A stretch of 64,000 nucleotides of DNA, from the NCBI GenBank assembly GCA_002697345.1, contig NZVE01000061.1, forward strand, positions 22,242 to 86,241. Direction: 5' to 3'. Positions within the stretch are counted from its first letter, which is position 1. Every line of letters starts with the position of its first letter. The position numbers and the translations under genes are program-made. Under the pieces are notes generated by a model. That model ran no database searches. It was not told the origin of the DNA and was given only the letters and a program-made list of their open reading frames with translations. Positions 49,389 to 58,319 of the stretch are shown here, one piece after another. The stretch is from Paracoccaceae bacterium. Lineage in GTDB: Bacteria > Pseudomonadota > Alphaproteobacteria > Rhodobacterales > Rhodobacteraceae.

Positions 49389-49741
49389 TGGTAGAGAACG
49401 TAAAAAATCCTGTTTTACTGACACCTATGGCAATTGAGCAGATTAAGAAGCTGATGAAGAAAAATGATGACTATGGCCTTCAAATTGGTATAAAAAAAGG
49501 TGGTTGTGCAGGAATGGAATACACAATGAAATCTGTTAAGTTTGCTGATCCTAATGATCTTATAATAGAAGATGGCGAAGCAAGAGTGATGATTGCCCCA
49601 ATGGCACAAATGTTTTTATTCGGAACAGAGATTGATTATAAAATTGACCTTTTAGAAAGCGGTTTTAAATTTAATAATCCAAATGTTACAGAAGCTTGCG
49701 GTTGTGGAGAATCTATTAAATTTGAAGATATGACAGTTTAG
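49388..49741 (+). CDS. A-type Fe-S carrier protein (SufA/IscA family)
   Basis: 117 residues from the ATG at 49388. The three ligand cysteines of A-type carriers are present: one in KKGGCAGMEY and two in EACGCGES. It binds and transfers [2Fe-2S] or [4Fe-4S] clusters. The coupled SufT gene and the ferredoxin at 16568-16891 fit Fe-S maturation. Which of SufA, IscA or ErpA it is cannot be decided from this alone. Confidence 0.9.
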   Translation: MVENVKNPVLLTPMAIEQIKKLMKKNDDYGLQIGIKKGGCAGMEYTMKSVKFADPNDLIIEDGEARVMIAPMAQMFLFGTEIDYKIDLLESGFKFNNPNVTEACGCGESIKFEDMTV

Positions 49742-49805
49742 TAAAAGTTAAGAAAATAGACTTATTTATTTTACTAATAATATTTTTCATAGTTAGAGGT
49801 TAGCA

Positions 49806-50567
49806 GTGGAAGCACGTCGTAAAATAATAATAGGCAACTGGAAGATGAATGGTCGATCTAAAGACCTGGTAGATATTGATCTATTATTTAAAAAAGTTCC
49901 CCAACAAGAAATCGATATAGTAATCGCCCCTCCGGCAACGTTACTTTACGAACTTAAAGGTCTTAATACTCCAAAAAATTTACTACTTTCTGGTCAAAAC
50001 TGTCATCAAGTCGAGTGCGGAGCATACACTGGAGAAATTTCAGCAGCTATGCTTAAGGAAGCTGGAGCGAATTATGTCATTTTAGGTCACTCTGAGCGTC
50101 GTACAGTTTATAAAGAAACTAGCACTCTCGTTCGATTAAAAGCACTCGAAGCAGTCAAGCAAGGTCTAATCCCAATTATATGTGTTGGTGAAAATCTAAA
50201 ATCTTACGAAAACAATCAAACATTAAATGTTATAGAAAGGCAATTAAAGGTATCGTTAAACTCAAAAATTATATGTGATAATCTAGTAATTGCTTATGAA
50301 CCAGTATGGGCTATAGGTTCCAACAAAACTCCATCACCTGAAGAAATAGAAAAAGTTCATTCATTTATCAAAAACTACATATCTGAACGCTTTGGTGAGC
50401 ATGCTACTAATCATTGCCGTATAATCTATGGGGGGTCAGTAAATAAAAATAATGCCTTAAAAATATTTTCATTAATTAATGTCGACGGTGGCTTGATAGG
50501 AGGGGCATCACTTAAAGCCACTGACTTTCTTGAGTTAATTATGATTCTGAAAAATAGTTTAAACTAA
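49806..50567 (+). CDS. tpiA: Triose-phosphate isomerase
   Basis: 253 residues. GNWKMNG has the phosphate-site Lys, LGHSERR the catalytic His, VIAYEPVWAIG the catalytic Glu, and IIYGGSV the phosphate clamp. It interconverts dihydroxyacetone phosphate and glyceraldehyde 3-phosphate. The start is a GTG with GAGG 6 nt upstream. The 3' end overlaps the convergent ABC ATPase gene by 4 bp. Confidence 0.97.
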   Translation: MEARRKIIIGNWKMNGRSKDLVDIDLLFKKVPQQEIDIVIAPPATLLYELKGLNTPKNLLLSGQNCHQVECGAYTGEISAAMLKEAGANYVILGHSERRTVYKETSTLVRLKALEAVKQGLIPIICVGENLKSYENNQTLNVIERQLKVSLNSKIICDNLVIAYEPVWAIGSNKTPSPEEIEKVHSFIKNYISERFGEHATNHCRIIYGGSVNKNNALKIFSLINVDGGLIGGASLKATDFLELIMILKNSLN

Positions 50568-51655
50568 GATAGTTTCTTTACTGGGAATACAAAACATCTA
50601 TCTCTACGCATGGTAAGCCATAAAATAGTTCCTGGTTTTGGTAAAAAAACTGCTGGGACGCTCGCTTTTAAAATTGAATTATCAGAATTCATTTTAAACT
50701 CTATTAAACTCTCTCGACCTACAAAACGTGAGGACTCCACAACCGCTTTGGACGGAACTCCCTCTTCCTTAGTTGGATTCGGTCCTCTCCCATTTCGATC
50801 AAAGTCTATCCGTAAATGTTGAGGGCGAATGACTATATCTACTTGCGTACCATCCAACAGGCCGGGTGTAAGAAATCGTCCAAAAGGTGTATCTGTCAAA
50901 GATCCTTTTGAGTATCCCTTTATTACATTGATTTCTGAAAAAAAAGCTGCTGAAGCTATATCAACTGGAGAATTGTAAATATTGTAAGGACTTCCTTTTT
51001 GAACTATTTTTCCTTTTCTCATTAAAGCTATTTCATCAGCCATACACATAGCTTCATACGGATCGTGAGTTACCAAGAGAACTGCCGTGCCCTCTTCTTT
51101 AAGTACAGATAGAGTTTCGTCTCTAATGCCATCTCTTAACCTGTCATCTAATCCCGAAAAAGGCTCATCCATAAGCATTATTTTTGGTTTGGGTGCCAAG
51201 GCTCGGATAAGTGCAACACGCTGCTGTTCCCCTCCTGATAATTGATGAGGGTATTTCAAGGCAAAATTCTGCAAACCAACGCGTTCAAGAAGTTCATTTG
51301 TACGCCTATCTTTATTCTTACATTTACTTTCAAGCCCGAAAGACACGTTCTCGAAAACATTTAGATGGGGAAATAAAGCAAAATCTTGAAAGATTAAACC
51401 AATTGACCTGCTCTCTGGAGGATCATTAAATTGATCATTTGCGACGGTACGCCCATCTATAGTAACCACGCCGCCATCAGTATCTTCAACACCAGCTATC
51501 ATCCTTAAAGTCGTAGATTTACCACAGCCGGAGGGACCCAATAAACAAGTTACCTGACCAGGCGCTATACTGAACGATATATCATCAACAACCTTTACCT
51601 TAGCAAATGACTTCGAAAGCCGACTTATTTCTAAACGTGGAATCAAACTTTTCAT
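50564..51655 (-). CDS. ABC transporter ATPase, FbpC/PotA-like (ferric iron type)
   Basis: 363 residues. Walker A GPSGCGKSTT, Q-loop FQDFALFPHL, signature LSGGEQQR, Walker B MLMDEPFSGL and H-loop VTHDPYEA are intact, followed by a C-terminal TOBE-like region (VDIVIRPQHLRIDF). It best resembles Fe3+ (FbpC) importers. No permease or binding-protein gene is adjacent, so the ATPase is orphaned or serves a complex encoded elsewhere. Convergent overlap with tpiA. Confidence 0.85.
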   Translation of the reverse strand: MKSLIPRLEISRLSKSFAKVKVVDDISFSIAPGQVTCLLGPSGCGKSTTLRMIAGVEDTDGGVVTIDGRTVANDQFNDPPESRSIGLIFQDFALFPHLNVFENVSFGLESKCKNKDRRTNELLERVGLQNFALKYPHQLSGGEQQRVALIRALAPKPKIMLMDEPFSGLDDRLRDGIRDETLSVLKEEGTAVLLVTHDPYEAMCMADEIALMRKGKIVQKGSPYNIYNSPVDIASAAFFSEINVIKGYSKGSLTDTPFGRFLTPGLLDGTQVDIVIRPQHLRIDFDRNGRGPNPTKEEGVPSKAVVESSRFVGRESLIEFKMNSDNSILKASVPAVFLPKPGTILWLTMRRDRCFVFPVKKLS

Positions 51656-51780
51656 TTCTCTTTTTTTTAATCAAAACAATCTAGAAAGTATTAAAGATTA
51701 GCATTCTTGTCAGCTATGTAGCAACTCTAAGCCTTAAATCAAGACTGATTAAAATATTAATAATATAAATTCATAACTTG

Positions 51781-52560
51781 TTATAAGGTGACATTTACGG
51801 CACCACCGTCCACTAATATATTCTGTCCAATTATAAATCCCGCATGTTTAGAGCATAAGAAAGCGCAAACCTCACCAAACTCTGTATAAGTCCCCAATCG
51901 CTTAGCTGGAATACTAGCCTCCAGCTCTTTCCTTAAATCTTCAACACTTACTCCTTGCTTTTGTGACGAACTCTTGAGCAGGTTTTTAATACGATCAGTT
52001 GCATGACTGCCTGGCAAGAGGTTATTTATAGTCACTCCAGAATATGCTACTTGACGAGAGGTTCCAGCAACATAACCAGTAAGGCCCGCTCTAGCAGAAT
52101 TAGATAACCCAAGAGTAGAAATTGGGGCTTTTACCGATTGACTAGTTATGTTGACAACACGCCCCCAACCCCGCTCCATCATCCCTGGCAAATAATGTTT
52201 CATTAAGGAGATTGGCGTTAACATATTTGCCTCTAAAGCTAAAACAAAGTCTTCTTTATTCCAATCTTCCCATGTTCCGGGAGGTGGTCCACCAGCATTT
52301 GTTACTAGTATATCTATATTTTTTATTTGATTTAAAATTGTTGAACGCTCGTTATCAGAAGTAATATCAGCCACTACTGTTTCCACTTCAACACCATACG
52401 TGTCAATAATCCTATTAGCTGAATACATTAAATCCATTTCTGATCTAGCATTCATTATAAGGTTAACTCCTGCACTTGCTAAGGCTTCGGCACACCCTAG
52501 TCCCAAACCCTTACTTGAAGCACACACTAAAGCCCGTTTTCCAGAAATTCCTAAATCCAT
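51781..52560 (-). CDS. SDR family oxidoreductase, divergent subgroup
   Basis: 259 residues with a Rossmann fold. The nucleotide loop reads CASSKGLGLG (near TGxxxGxG), NAGG lies at the expected place, and the Ser of the tetrad is in NITSQSV. The YxxxK pair is replaced: the region reads LGLSNSARAGLTG. This matches a divergent BKR-like SDR subgroup known to lack a perfect tetrad, so the reaction cannot be assumed to be 3-oxoacyl-ACP reduction. GAGG lies 8 nt before the ATG. Substrate unknown. Confidence 0.82.
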   Translation of the reverse strand: MDLGISGKRALVCASSKGLGLGCAEALASAGVNLIMNARSEMDLMYSANRIIDTYGVEVETVVADITSDNERSTILNQIKNIDILVTNAGGPPPGTWEDWNKEDFVLALEANMLTPISLMKHYLPGMMERGWGRVVNITSQSVKAPISTLGLSNSARAGLTGYVAGTSRQVAYSGVTINNLLPGSHATDRIKNLLKSSSQKQGVSVEDLRKELEASIPAKRLGTYTEFGEVCAFLCSKHAGFIIGQNILVDGGAVNVTL

Positions 52561-52732
52561 TTATTCTACCTCAAATTAATTTTTCTAATTAGCTTTAAAA
52601 ACTTACAACTTGAATCTTAAGTAATCCAAAATATTATTTAATATATCTTACAATGTGGTTATTATTTCGGAAACAAAAAGGAATGTATAGGATAGATTGC
52701 GCTAATGTAAGTTCGTCTTTATATGAGTGGTT

Positions 52733-54340
52733 ATGTCCGAAAAAATTTCAAAAAATTCAATGTCTCATAACGAGATAAATCGCAGAAGAACTTTTGCAAT
52801 AATAAGTCACCCTGACGCAGGAAAAACAACTTTAACAGAAAAATTTTTACTCTATGGAGGTGCTATCCAGCTTGCAGGCCAAGTTAGAGCTAAAGGAGAC
52901 TCACGGCGAACAAGATCAGATTTCATGAAAATGGAGCAAGATAGAGGAATTTCTGTTTCAGCATCTGCAATGTCATTTGACTTCCATTCTAACCGATTCA
53001 ATTTAGTTGATACACCTGGGCACTCAGACTTTTCTGAAGATACGTATAGAACATTAACAGCAGTTGATTCTGCCATAATGGTTATTGATGGAGCAAAAGG
53101 TATCGAAAGCCAAACTCGAAAACTATTTGAAGTTTGTAGATTAAGAGATCTACCAATTGTCACTTTTTGTAATAAAATGGATCGAGAGAGTAGGGATATT
53201 TTTGAGATCATCGACGAAATTCAAGAGAACCTTGCAATTGACGTTTCTCCTGCGAGCTGGCCTATTGGCACAGGAAAGGATTTTATTGGTTGCTATGATT
53301 TGCTAAATAACACTTTAGAGTTAATGAGTCGGAAGGATAGAAACAAAGTCTCACAGAGTATAAAGATCCAAGGGCTAGATGACCCAATATTAAAAAATCA
53401 CATACCAGAAGATCTATATATAAAGCTCCTGGAAGACTTAGAGTTTGCCCGTGAGCTACTACCTAGTTTCGATCACCATGCTTTTTTAGAAGGCACTCAG
53501 ACACCTATATGGTTTGGATCTGCTATTAACTCTTTTGGTGTTCAAGAACTGATGAACGGCATTGCAAAATATGCTCCAAAACCACAAAGCCAAAAGACAC
53601 TCACTCGGACGATTCAACCCGAAGATGAAAAAGTAACCGGTTTCGTTTTCAAAGTTCAAGCAAATATGGACCCAAAGCATCGTGACAGGGTAGCTTTTGT
53701 TAGAGTCTCATCAGGGCATTTTAAAAGAGGTATGAAACTCACACAGGTGCGTTCAAAAAAACCTATGACGATATCTAACCCTGTTCTATTTTTAGCAAAT
53801 GATCGTGAAATAGCTGACGAAGCCTGGGCAGGTGACATAATCGGTATTCCCAACCACGGGCAACTTCGTATCGGTGATACTTTGACTGAAGGTGAAGTAC
53901 TTAAAGTGACAGGAATTCCATCATTCGCCCCAGAATTATTACAAACATGTCGAGCGGGCGATCCTCTGAAGGCTAAACACTTAGAAAAAGCGTTAACCCA
54001 ATTTTCTGAAGAAGGTGCAGCCAAGGTATTTAAACCTAGCATTGGGTCTGGGTTCATAGTGGGGGTTGTCGGAGCTTTGCAGTTTGAAGTACTTGCAAGT
54101 AGAATTGAACTTGAATATGGATTACCTGTTAAATTTGAAGCCTCTCAATTTACATCAGCACGTTGGATTTCTGGTCCAAAAACTCTTGTAGAAAAATTTA
54201 TTAGTAATAATCCAAGTCAAACTGGTCGTGATAATGATGGCGACTTAGTATATTTAACCAGGATTCAATGGGATATAGATCGAGTTGAAAGAGACTTCCC
54301 AGAAATAAAACTAAATAAAACGAAGGAGTTGATGATTTAG
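52733..54340 (+). CDS. prfC: Peptide chain release factor 3
   Basis: About 535 residues. The GTPase core has AIISHPDAGKTTLTEKFLLY (G1), DRGISVSASAM (G2 switch), DTPGHSDFSEDTY (G3) and NKMDRE (G4). It recycles RF1/RF2 after termination. I take the ATG at 52733 as start; a GTG lies two codons upstream and a later ATG at residue 10 is possible, since no site has a good ribosome sequence. Not EF-G, which would carry extra domains. Confidence 0.95.
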   Translation: MSEKISKNSMSHNEINRRRTFAIISHPDAGKTTLTEKFLLYGGAIQLAGQVRAKGDSRRTRSDFMKMEQDRGISVSASAMSFDFHSNRFNLVDTPGHSDFSEDTYRTLTAVDSAIMVIDGAKGIESQTRKLFEVCRLRDLPIVTFCNKMDRESRDIFEIIDEIQENLAIDVSPASWPIGTGKDFIGCYDLLNNTLELMSRKDRNKVSQSIKIQGLDDPILKNHIPEDLYIKLLEDLEFARELLPSFDHHAFLEGTQTPIWFGSAINSFGVQELMNGIAKYAPKPQSQKTLTRTIQPEDEKVTGFVFKVQANMDPKHRDRVAFVRVSSGHFKRGMKLTQVRSKKPMTISNPVLFLANDREIADEAWAGDIIGIPNHGQLRIGDTLTEGEVLKVTGIPSFAPELLQTCRAGDPLKAKHLEKALTQFSEEGAAKVFKPSIGSGFIVGVVGALQFEVLASRIELEYGLPVKFEASQFTSARWISGPKTLVEKFISNNPSQTGRDNDGDLVYLTRIQWDIDRVERDFPEIKLNKTKELMI

Positions 54341-54485
54341 TTTATTTATTCAATAAGATTGACCAATTGCTTAAGATACAGTATCCGGTTTCCGTTAGAA
54401 GAGTTCGTCTTCGATCCGACGCAAGGACGCGTTGCTTATTGCGTCTCAAATACCTGCGATAATAAATCGCTAATCTCAGGACTAT
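54341..54485 (+). promoter_or_regulatory. Structured leader upstream of the DEAD-box helicase
   Basis: Two hairpins are visible. GACGCAA (54418-54424) pairs with TTGCGTC (54439-54445); within it GCAA/TTGC offers an alternative pairing. GCGAT (54456-54460) pairs with ATCGC (54466-54470) over an AATAA loop. The stretch 54395-54450 is markedly GC-rich for this genome. Such a leader suggests post-transcriptional control of an RNA helicase (inference). A plus-strand open frame across this region runs out of frame with the helicase and is not considered real. Confidence 0.45.
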
Positions 54486-55856
54486 ATGAAAAAATTTTCA
54501 GAGCTAAAACTCCACCCAAAAGTACTAAAAGCTGTCGAAGAGGCTGGTTATACAACCCCAACCCCAATACAAATGGGAGCTATACCACCGGCCTGTGAAG
54601 GCAGAGATATACTTGGCATTGCTCAGACCGGTACAGGCAAGACAGCAAGTTTTACTTTACCAATGATTACTTTGTTAAATCGGGGTAGAGCTAGAGCGAG
54701 AATGCCTCGCTCTCTTGTATTGGCACCAACGCGAGAACTAGCAGCCCAAGTAGCCGAAAACTTTGATACCTATTCTAAATATACTAAACTAACTAAGGCT
54801 TTATTAATCGGTGGGGTTTCATTTAAGGAGCAAGATCAGCTAATTGATAGGGGTGTTGACGTATTAATTGCAACGCCAGGTCGACTGTTAGATCATTTTG
54901 AAAGAGGGAAATTGTTATTAACCGGCGTTCAAATAATGGTAGTTGATGAAGCTGATAGGATGTTAGACATGGGTTTTATACCAGATATAGAACGCATTTT
55001 TAAGCTTACACCATTTACTCGACAGACTCTGTTTTTTTCAGCAACCATGGCCCCTGAGATTGAGCGTATAACTAACACATTTTTATCTAACCCAGCTCGT
55101 ATCGAAGTTGCACGACAAGCAACCGCGTCAGAAACTATTATTCAACAGCTTTTTAGGATAGCTACTGTAGGGAAAGATCAACAAATAAAGGCAAAACGAA
55201 ATTTACTTAGGACGCTTATTGATCAAGAAGGATCAAGTCTTACAAATGCGTTAATTTTTTGTAACCGCAAGGTGGATGTCGATATAGTCGCAAAGTCTCT
55301 AAAAAAGCATGGCTACATAGCAGAAGCTATTCATGGAGACTTAGAGCAGTCACATAGAACAAAAACACTCGATGGCTTTCGTGAAGGCCATATCAGGCTT
55401 TTGGTGGCTTCTGACGTAGCAGCACGAGGCCTGGATATATCTAGTGTTTCTCATGTATTTAATTTTGATGTACCAATAAATGCTGAGGATTATATTCACC
55501 GTATAGGTAGAACAGGAAGAGCTGGAAGGTCAGGAAAGGCAATAACTATAAGCACGTCGAAGGATGAAAAATTTATAGATGCTATTAATTCACTGATCGG
55601 AATTAATATTCCCCTACAAACAGTGGTTAATAATAAATCAGAAAAGATTAACACACCTAAAGAGCCAAAAGTAAAAAAAGCTGAAGCAAAAGTTATTCCA
55701 AAAGAAAATGTTAAAAAACGCACTAATTTAGAATCCAGTCATCCCTCGATTAAACCTTTAAAAACTGGACCTATTATTAAAAAAGAAGAAGTTTTAACAG
55801 ATCCTTCTGGAATGCCAAACTTTATAACTCAAAGCTTTGAAGAGCGTCAAAAATAG
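54486..55856 (+). CDS. DEAD-box ATP-dependent RNA helicase (RhlE-like)
   Basis: 456 residues. Q-motif GYTTPTPIQMGAIP, motif I AQTGTGKTAS, motif II VVDEADRML, motif III FFSATM, motif VI HRIGRTGRAGRSG. A Lys/Pro-rich basic tail of about 70 residues ends in LTDPSGMPNFITQSFEERQK. The helicase unwinds RNA, in ribosome assembly or mRNA decay. RNase J lies downstream on the opposite strand, convergent 19 bp away. It follows prfC after a structured 145-bp leader. Confidence 0.95.
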   Translation: MKKFSELKLHPKVLKAVEEAGYTTPTPIQMGAIPPACEGRDILGIAQTGTGKTASFTLPMITLLNRGRARARMPRSLVLAPTRELAAQVAENFDTYSKYTKLTKALLIGGVSFKEQDQLIDRGVDVLIATPGRLLDHFERGKLLLTGVQIMVVDEADRMLDMGFIPDIERIFKLTPFTRQTLFFSATMAPEIERITNTFLSNPARIEVARQATASETIIQQLFRIATVGKDQQIKAKRNLLRTLIDQEGSSLTNALIFCNRKVDVDIVAKSLKKHGYIAEAIHGDLEQSHRTKTLDGFREGHIRLLVASDVAARGLDISSVSHVFNFDVPINAEDYIHRIGRTGRAGRSGKAITISTSKDEKFIDAINSLIGINIPLQTVVNNKSEKINTPKEPKVKKAEAKVIPKENVKKRTNLESSHPSIKPLKTGPIIKKEEVLTDPSGMPNFITQSFEERQK

Positions 55857-55875
55857 TAGATGTTCAATAAACGGA

Positions 55876-57537
55876 CTAAGCTAGTCTTGAAATAAGAATA
55901 GTAACCTCAGGCTTTTTTCCGATCTCATTAGAACAAACCCTTTTTACCAACCGTGTCAGTTGTTCTTCAAGTTTCTTGTCTTCAGTAATTAGCTTCTGAT
56001 CCAAAAAGGGTAGTGTTTTCTCAATATCCTCTTCGATTACATTACTTAAATCATTCAAAGAAATACCTCTTTCAGGAAGACCTCTTAGCTCACACCAAAC
56101 ATCCTCCATGGGTTCATCATTTTCATCAATTAGAACACCTACTGTTACGTGACCATTTAACGCCATTTTTATTCTATTTCTAACAACACCATCATGAGCC
56201 CCAACTTGTATAATACCATCTTGATAAACCCTTCCTGTTTCTACATGATCAACAACTTGTAATCCATTGTTTGATATAGAAATGACCATACCATTTGTGG
56301 CAAGAATACTATCTATGTTATTTTCTGTTGCCAACTTACAGTGCTCTCTTAACATTCTATGTTCTCCATGCATGGGAATAATAAAGTCTGGCTTTACAAT
56401 TTTATGCATTTCCTCCAAATCTGGTCTATTAGCATGGCCTGAAACATGGTAATCACCCATACTATCATCTATAACATCCACACCAATCTCACTTAAATTA
56501 TTAATAATTCTGATAACAGAGACCTCGTTACCCGGTATAGTTTTTGACGAGAAGAGAAAAACGTCTCCCTCTTTTAACGAAAAACCTTTAAACTTCCCAT
56601 TACTTAACTGAGCAGACGCCGCCCGTCTTTCTCCTTGAGAACCAGTTACTATTAAAAGTAAATTTTGTCTGGGAACATCTAAAGCTTCCTCAGCACTAAT
56701 GGTGCTTGGAAAGTCTTTGAGAACTCCCGTTTCCTGTCCAGCAGAAATCATTTTATGCATGGCTCTACCTAATACTACCACAGACCTTCCTTCTGAGATT
56801 CCTGCTTCCGCCAATGTTCTTACTCTTGCTATATTTGACGCAAAAGTAGTAGCTACAACTAAACCTTGTGAATTTCTAATTAGTTTTTTAATAGGAGATT
56901 TTACGGTTTCTTCAGACCGACCTGAAAGACGATTAAACACATTTGTCGAGTCACATATTAATGCTTTTACCAGCCCTAACGACGACCAGTCCTCTCTATT
57001 AAACGGATCGCCAACACCTGGTGTTTCGTCTAATTTAAAGTCACCAGAATGAATAATCCTTCCGCATGGCGTATCAATTACTAATGCGGAAGACTCTGGA
57101 ATAGAATGGCTAATAGGTAAAAATCCAACTTTAAAAGCGCCAACAGCTATCTGTTCAGGCATTGAGGTTACTACAGTTATTTTGTCAACATCTTGCCCAT
57201 GCTCTTCCATTTTCATACGTGCAATATGTGCAGTAAATTTTCGAGCAAAAATAGGAGCTCCTAATTGTTCATAGAGATGCCCCAAGCCACCAATATGATC
57301 TTCATGCGCGTGTGTTATAAAAATTCCATCGAGTCTATCTTTCCTTTCCGCAAGCCAGGTTACATCAGGAAAAATTAAATTGACCCCAGGTGATGTTTCC
57401 ATATCCGGGAAAGCTATGCCAACATCTACTAGAATATATCGTTCAGAACCCTTAGCTCCATATCCGTAGAGATACATATTCATTCCAACCTCCCCCGCTC
57501 CACCGAGAGGTAGGTAAATTAAGTTTTCATCTGACAT
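55876..57537 (-). CDS. rnj: Ribonuclease J
   Basis: 553 residues. The metallo-beta-lactamase motif HAHEDHIGG, the second His/Asp motif HSGDFKLDETP, beta-CASP and RMMBL elements with PMHGEHRMLREH are all present. It is a 5'-3' exo- and endoribonuclease that processes rRNA and degrades mRNA in alphaproteobacteria. Its ATG overlaps the coaX stop by one base (TAATG). The run nuoL-nuoM-nuoN-birA-coaX-rnj is typical of Rhodobacterales. Confidence 0.97.
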   Translation of the reverse strand: MSDENLIYLPLGGAGEVGMNMYLYGYGAKGSERYILVDVGIAFPDMETSPGVNLIFPDVTWLAERKDRLDGIFITHAHEDHIGGLGHLYEQLGAPIFARKFTAHIARMKMEEHGQDVDKITVVTSMPEQIAVGAFKVGFLPISHSIPESSALVIDTPCGRIIHSGDFKLDETPGVGDPFNREDWSSLGLVKALICDSTNVFNRLSGRSEETVKSPIKKLIRNSQGLVVATTFASNIARVRTLAEAGISEGRSVVVLGRAMHKMISAGQETGVLKDFPSTISAEEALDVPRQNLLLIVTGSQGERRAASAQLSNGKFKGFSLKEGDVFLFSSKTIPGNEVSVIRIINNLSEIGVDVIDDSMGDYHVSGHANRPDLEEMHKIVKPDFIIPMHGEHRMLREHCKLATENNIDSILATNGMVISISNNGLQVVDHVETGRVYQDGIIQVGAHDGVVRNRIKMALNGHVTVGVLIDENDEPMEDVWCELRGLPERGISLNDLSNVIEEDIEKTLPFLDQKLITEDKKLEEQLTRLVKRVCSNEIGKKPEVTILISRLA

Positions 57538-58310
57538 TATTTGATCTTTCTATTGAATTCGTTTATTTCCACTAATCCACGCATTGTAAGGTCATCATCG
57601 AATATATCAAAAATATCATCACCCTGCTGGAATAAAGGGACTAAGCCGCCTGTACCCACTACCTTCATTTCTTTCCCATACTCTTCTTTTATCTTTGCTG
57701 TTGTTTCTTTAACTAAACCAATATAGCCCCAAAAAATTCCTGACTGCATGCATGCCTCCGTATTCGTTCCAATAACACGGTCAGGTTTGGTTACATCAAC
57801 ATGTGGCAGAGCAGCAGCTGCTTGATGAAATGCCTCCAAACTTACATTGACGCCAGGGGCTATCACTCCACCAATATAGGCACCATCAGAAGCTACTACA
57901 TCAAAAGTTGTTGCCGTACCAAAATCAACTATAATTAAATTTCCACCATATCGACTAAAACCTGCGACAGTATTAACCAACCTATCCGGTCCAACGTTCG
58001 TACCCATATCTACTCGTACATCAACTGGAAGCCTGCAATCTCCCTTCCCTACAACAATAGGTCTACTATCAAAATATCTATCTGCCAGCACTCTTAAATT
58101 AAATACAACTCGTGGCACTGTGGATGAAATAATTACCTCATTTATTTCAACTTCTAGTTTATTTAACTTCATCAATGATGACAACCACACAAAATATTGA
58201 TCCGCAGTTCGCTGCCAATGAGTTGAGATACGCCAAGTCGCAATAAAATTAGATCCATCCCATACCGAAAAAACAGTGTTAGAGTTACCACAATCTACCG
58301 CTAAAAGCAT
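57537..58310 (-). CDS. coaX: Type III pantothenate kinase
   Basis: 257 residues of the ASKHA fold: DCGNSNTVFSVWDG (phosphate 1), MGTNVGPDRLVN and IVDFGTATTFDVV with GGVIAPGV. It phosphorylates pantothenate in coenzyme A synthesis, is not inhibited by CoA in known members, and needs a monovalent cation. Nine bp after birA and overlapping rnj by 1 bp. No coaA/panK type I is seen in the window. Confidence 0.95.
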   Translation of the reverse strand: MLLAVDCGNSNTVFSVWDGSNFIATWRISTHWQRTADQYFVWLSSLMKLNKLEVEINEVIISSTVPRVVFNLRVLADRYFDSRPIVVGKGDCRLPVDVRVDMGTNVGPDRLVNTVAGFSRYGGNLIIVDFGTATTFDVVASDGAYIGGVIAPGVNVSLEAFHQAAAALPHVDVTKPDRVIGTNTEACMQSGIFWGYIGLVKETTAKIKEEYGKEMKVVGTGGLVPLFQQGDDIFDIFDDDLTMRGLVEINEFNRKIK

Positions 58311-58319
58311 ATTAACTCC

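Noticed and set aside
54359-54598. Small plus-strand frame spanning the helicase leader
   Set aside because: It overlaps the conserved Q-motif of the helicase in another frame, and its sequence follows the hairpins rather than a protein pattern.
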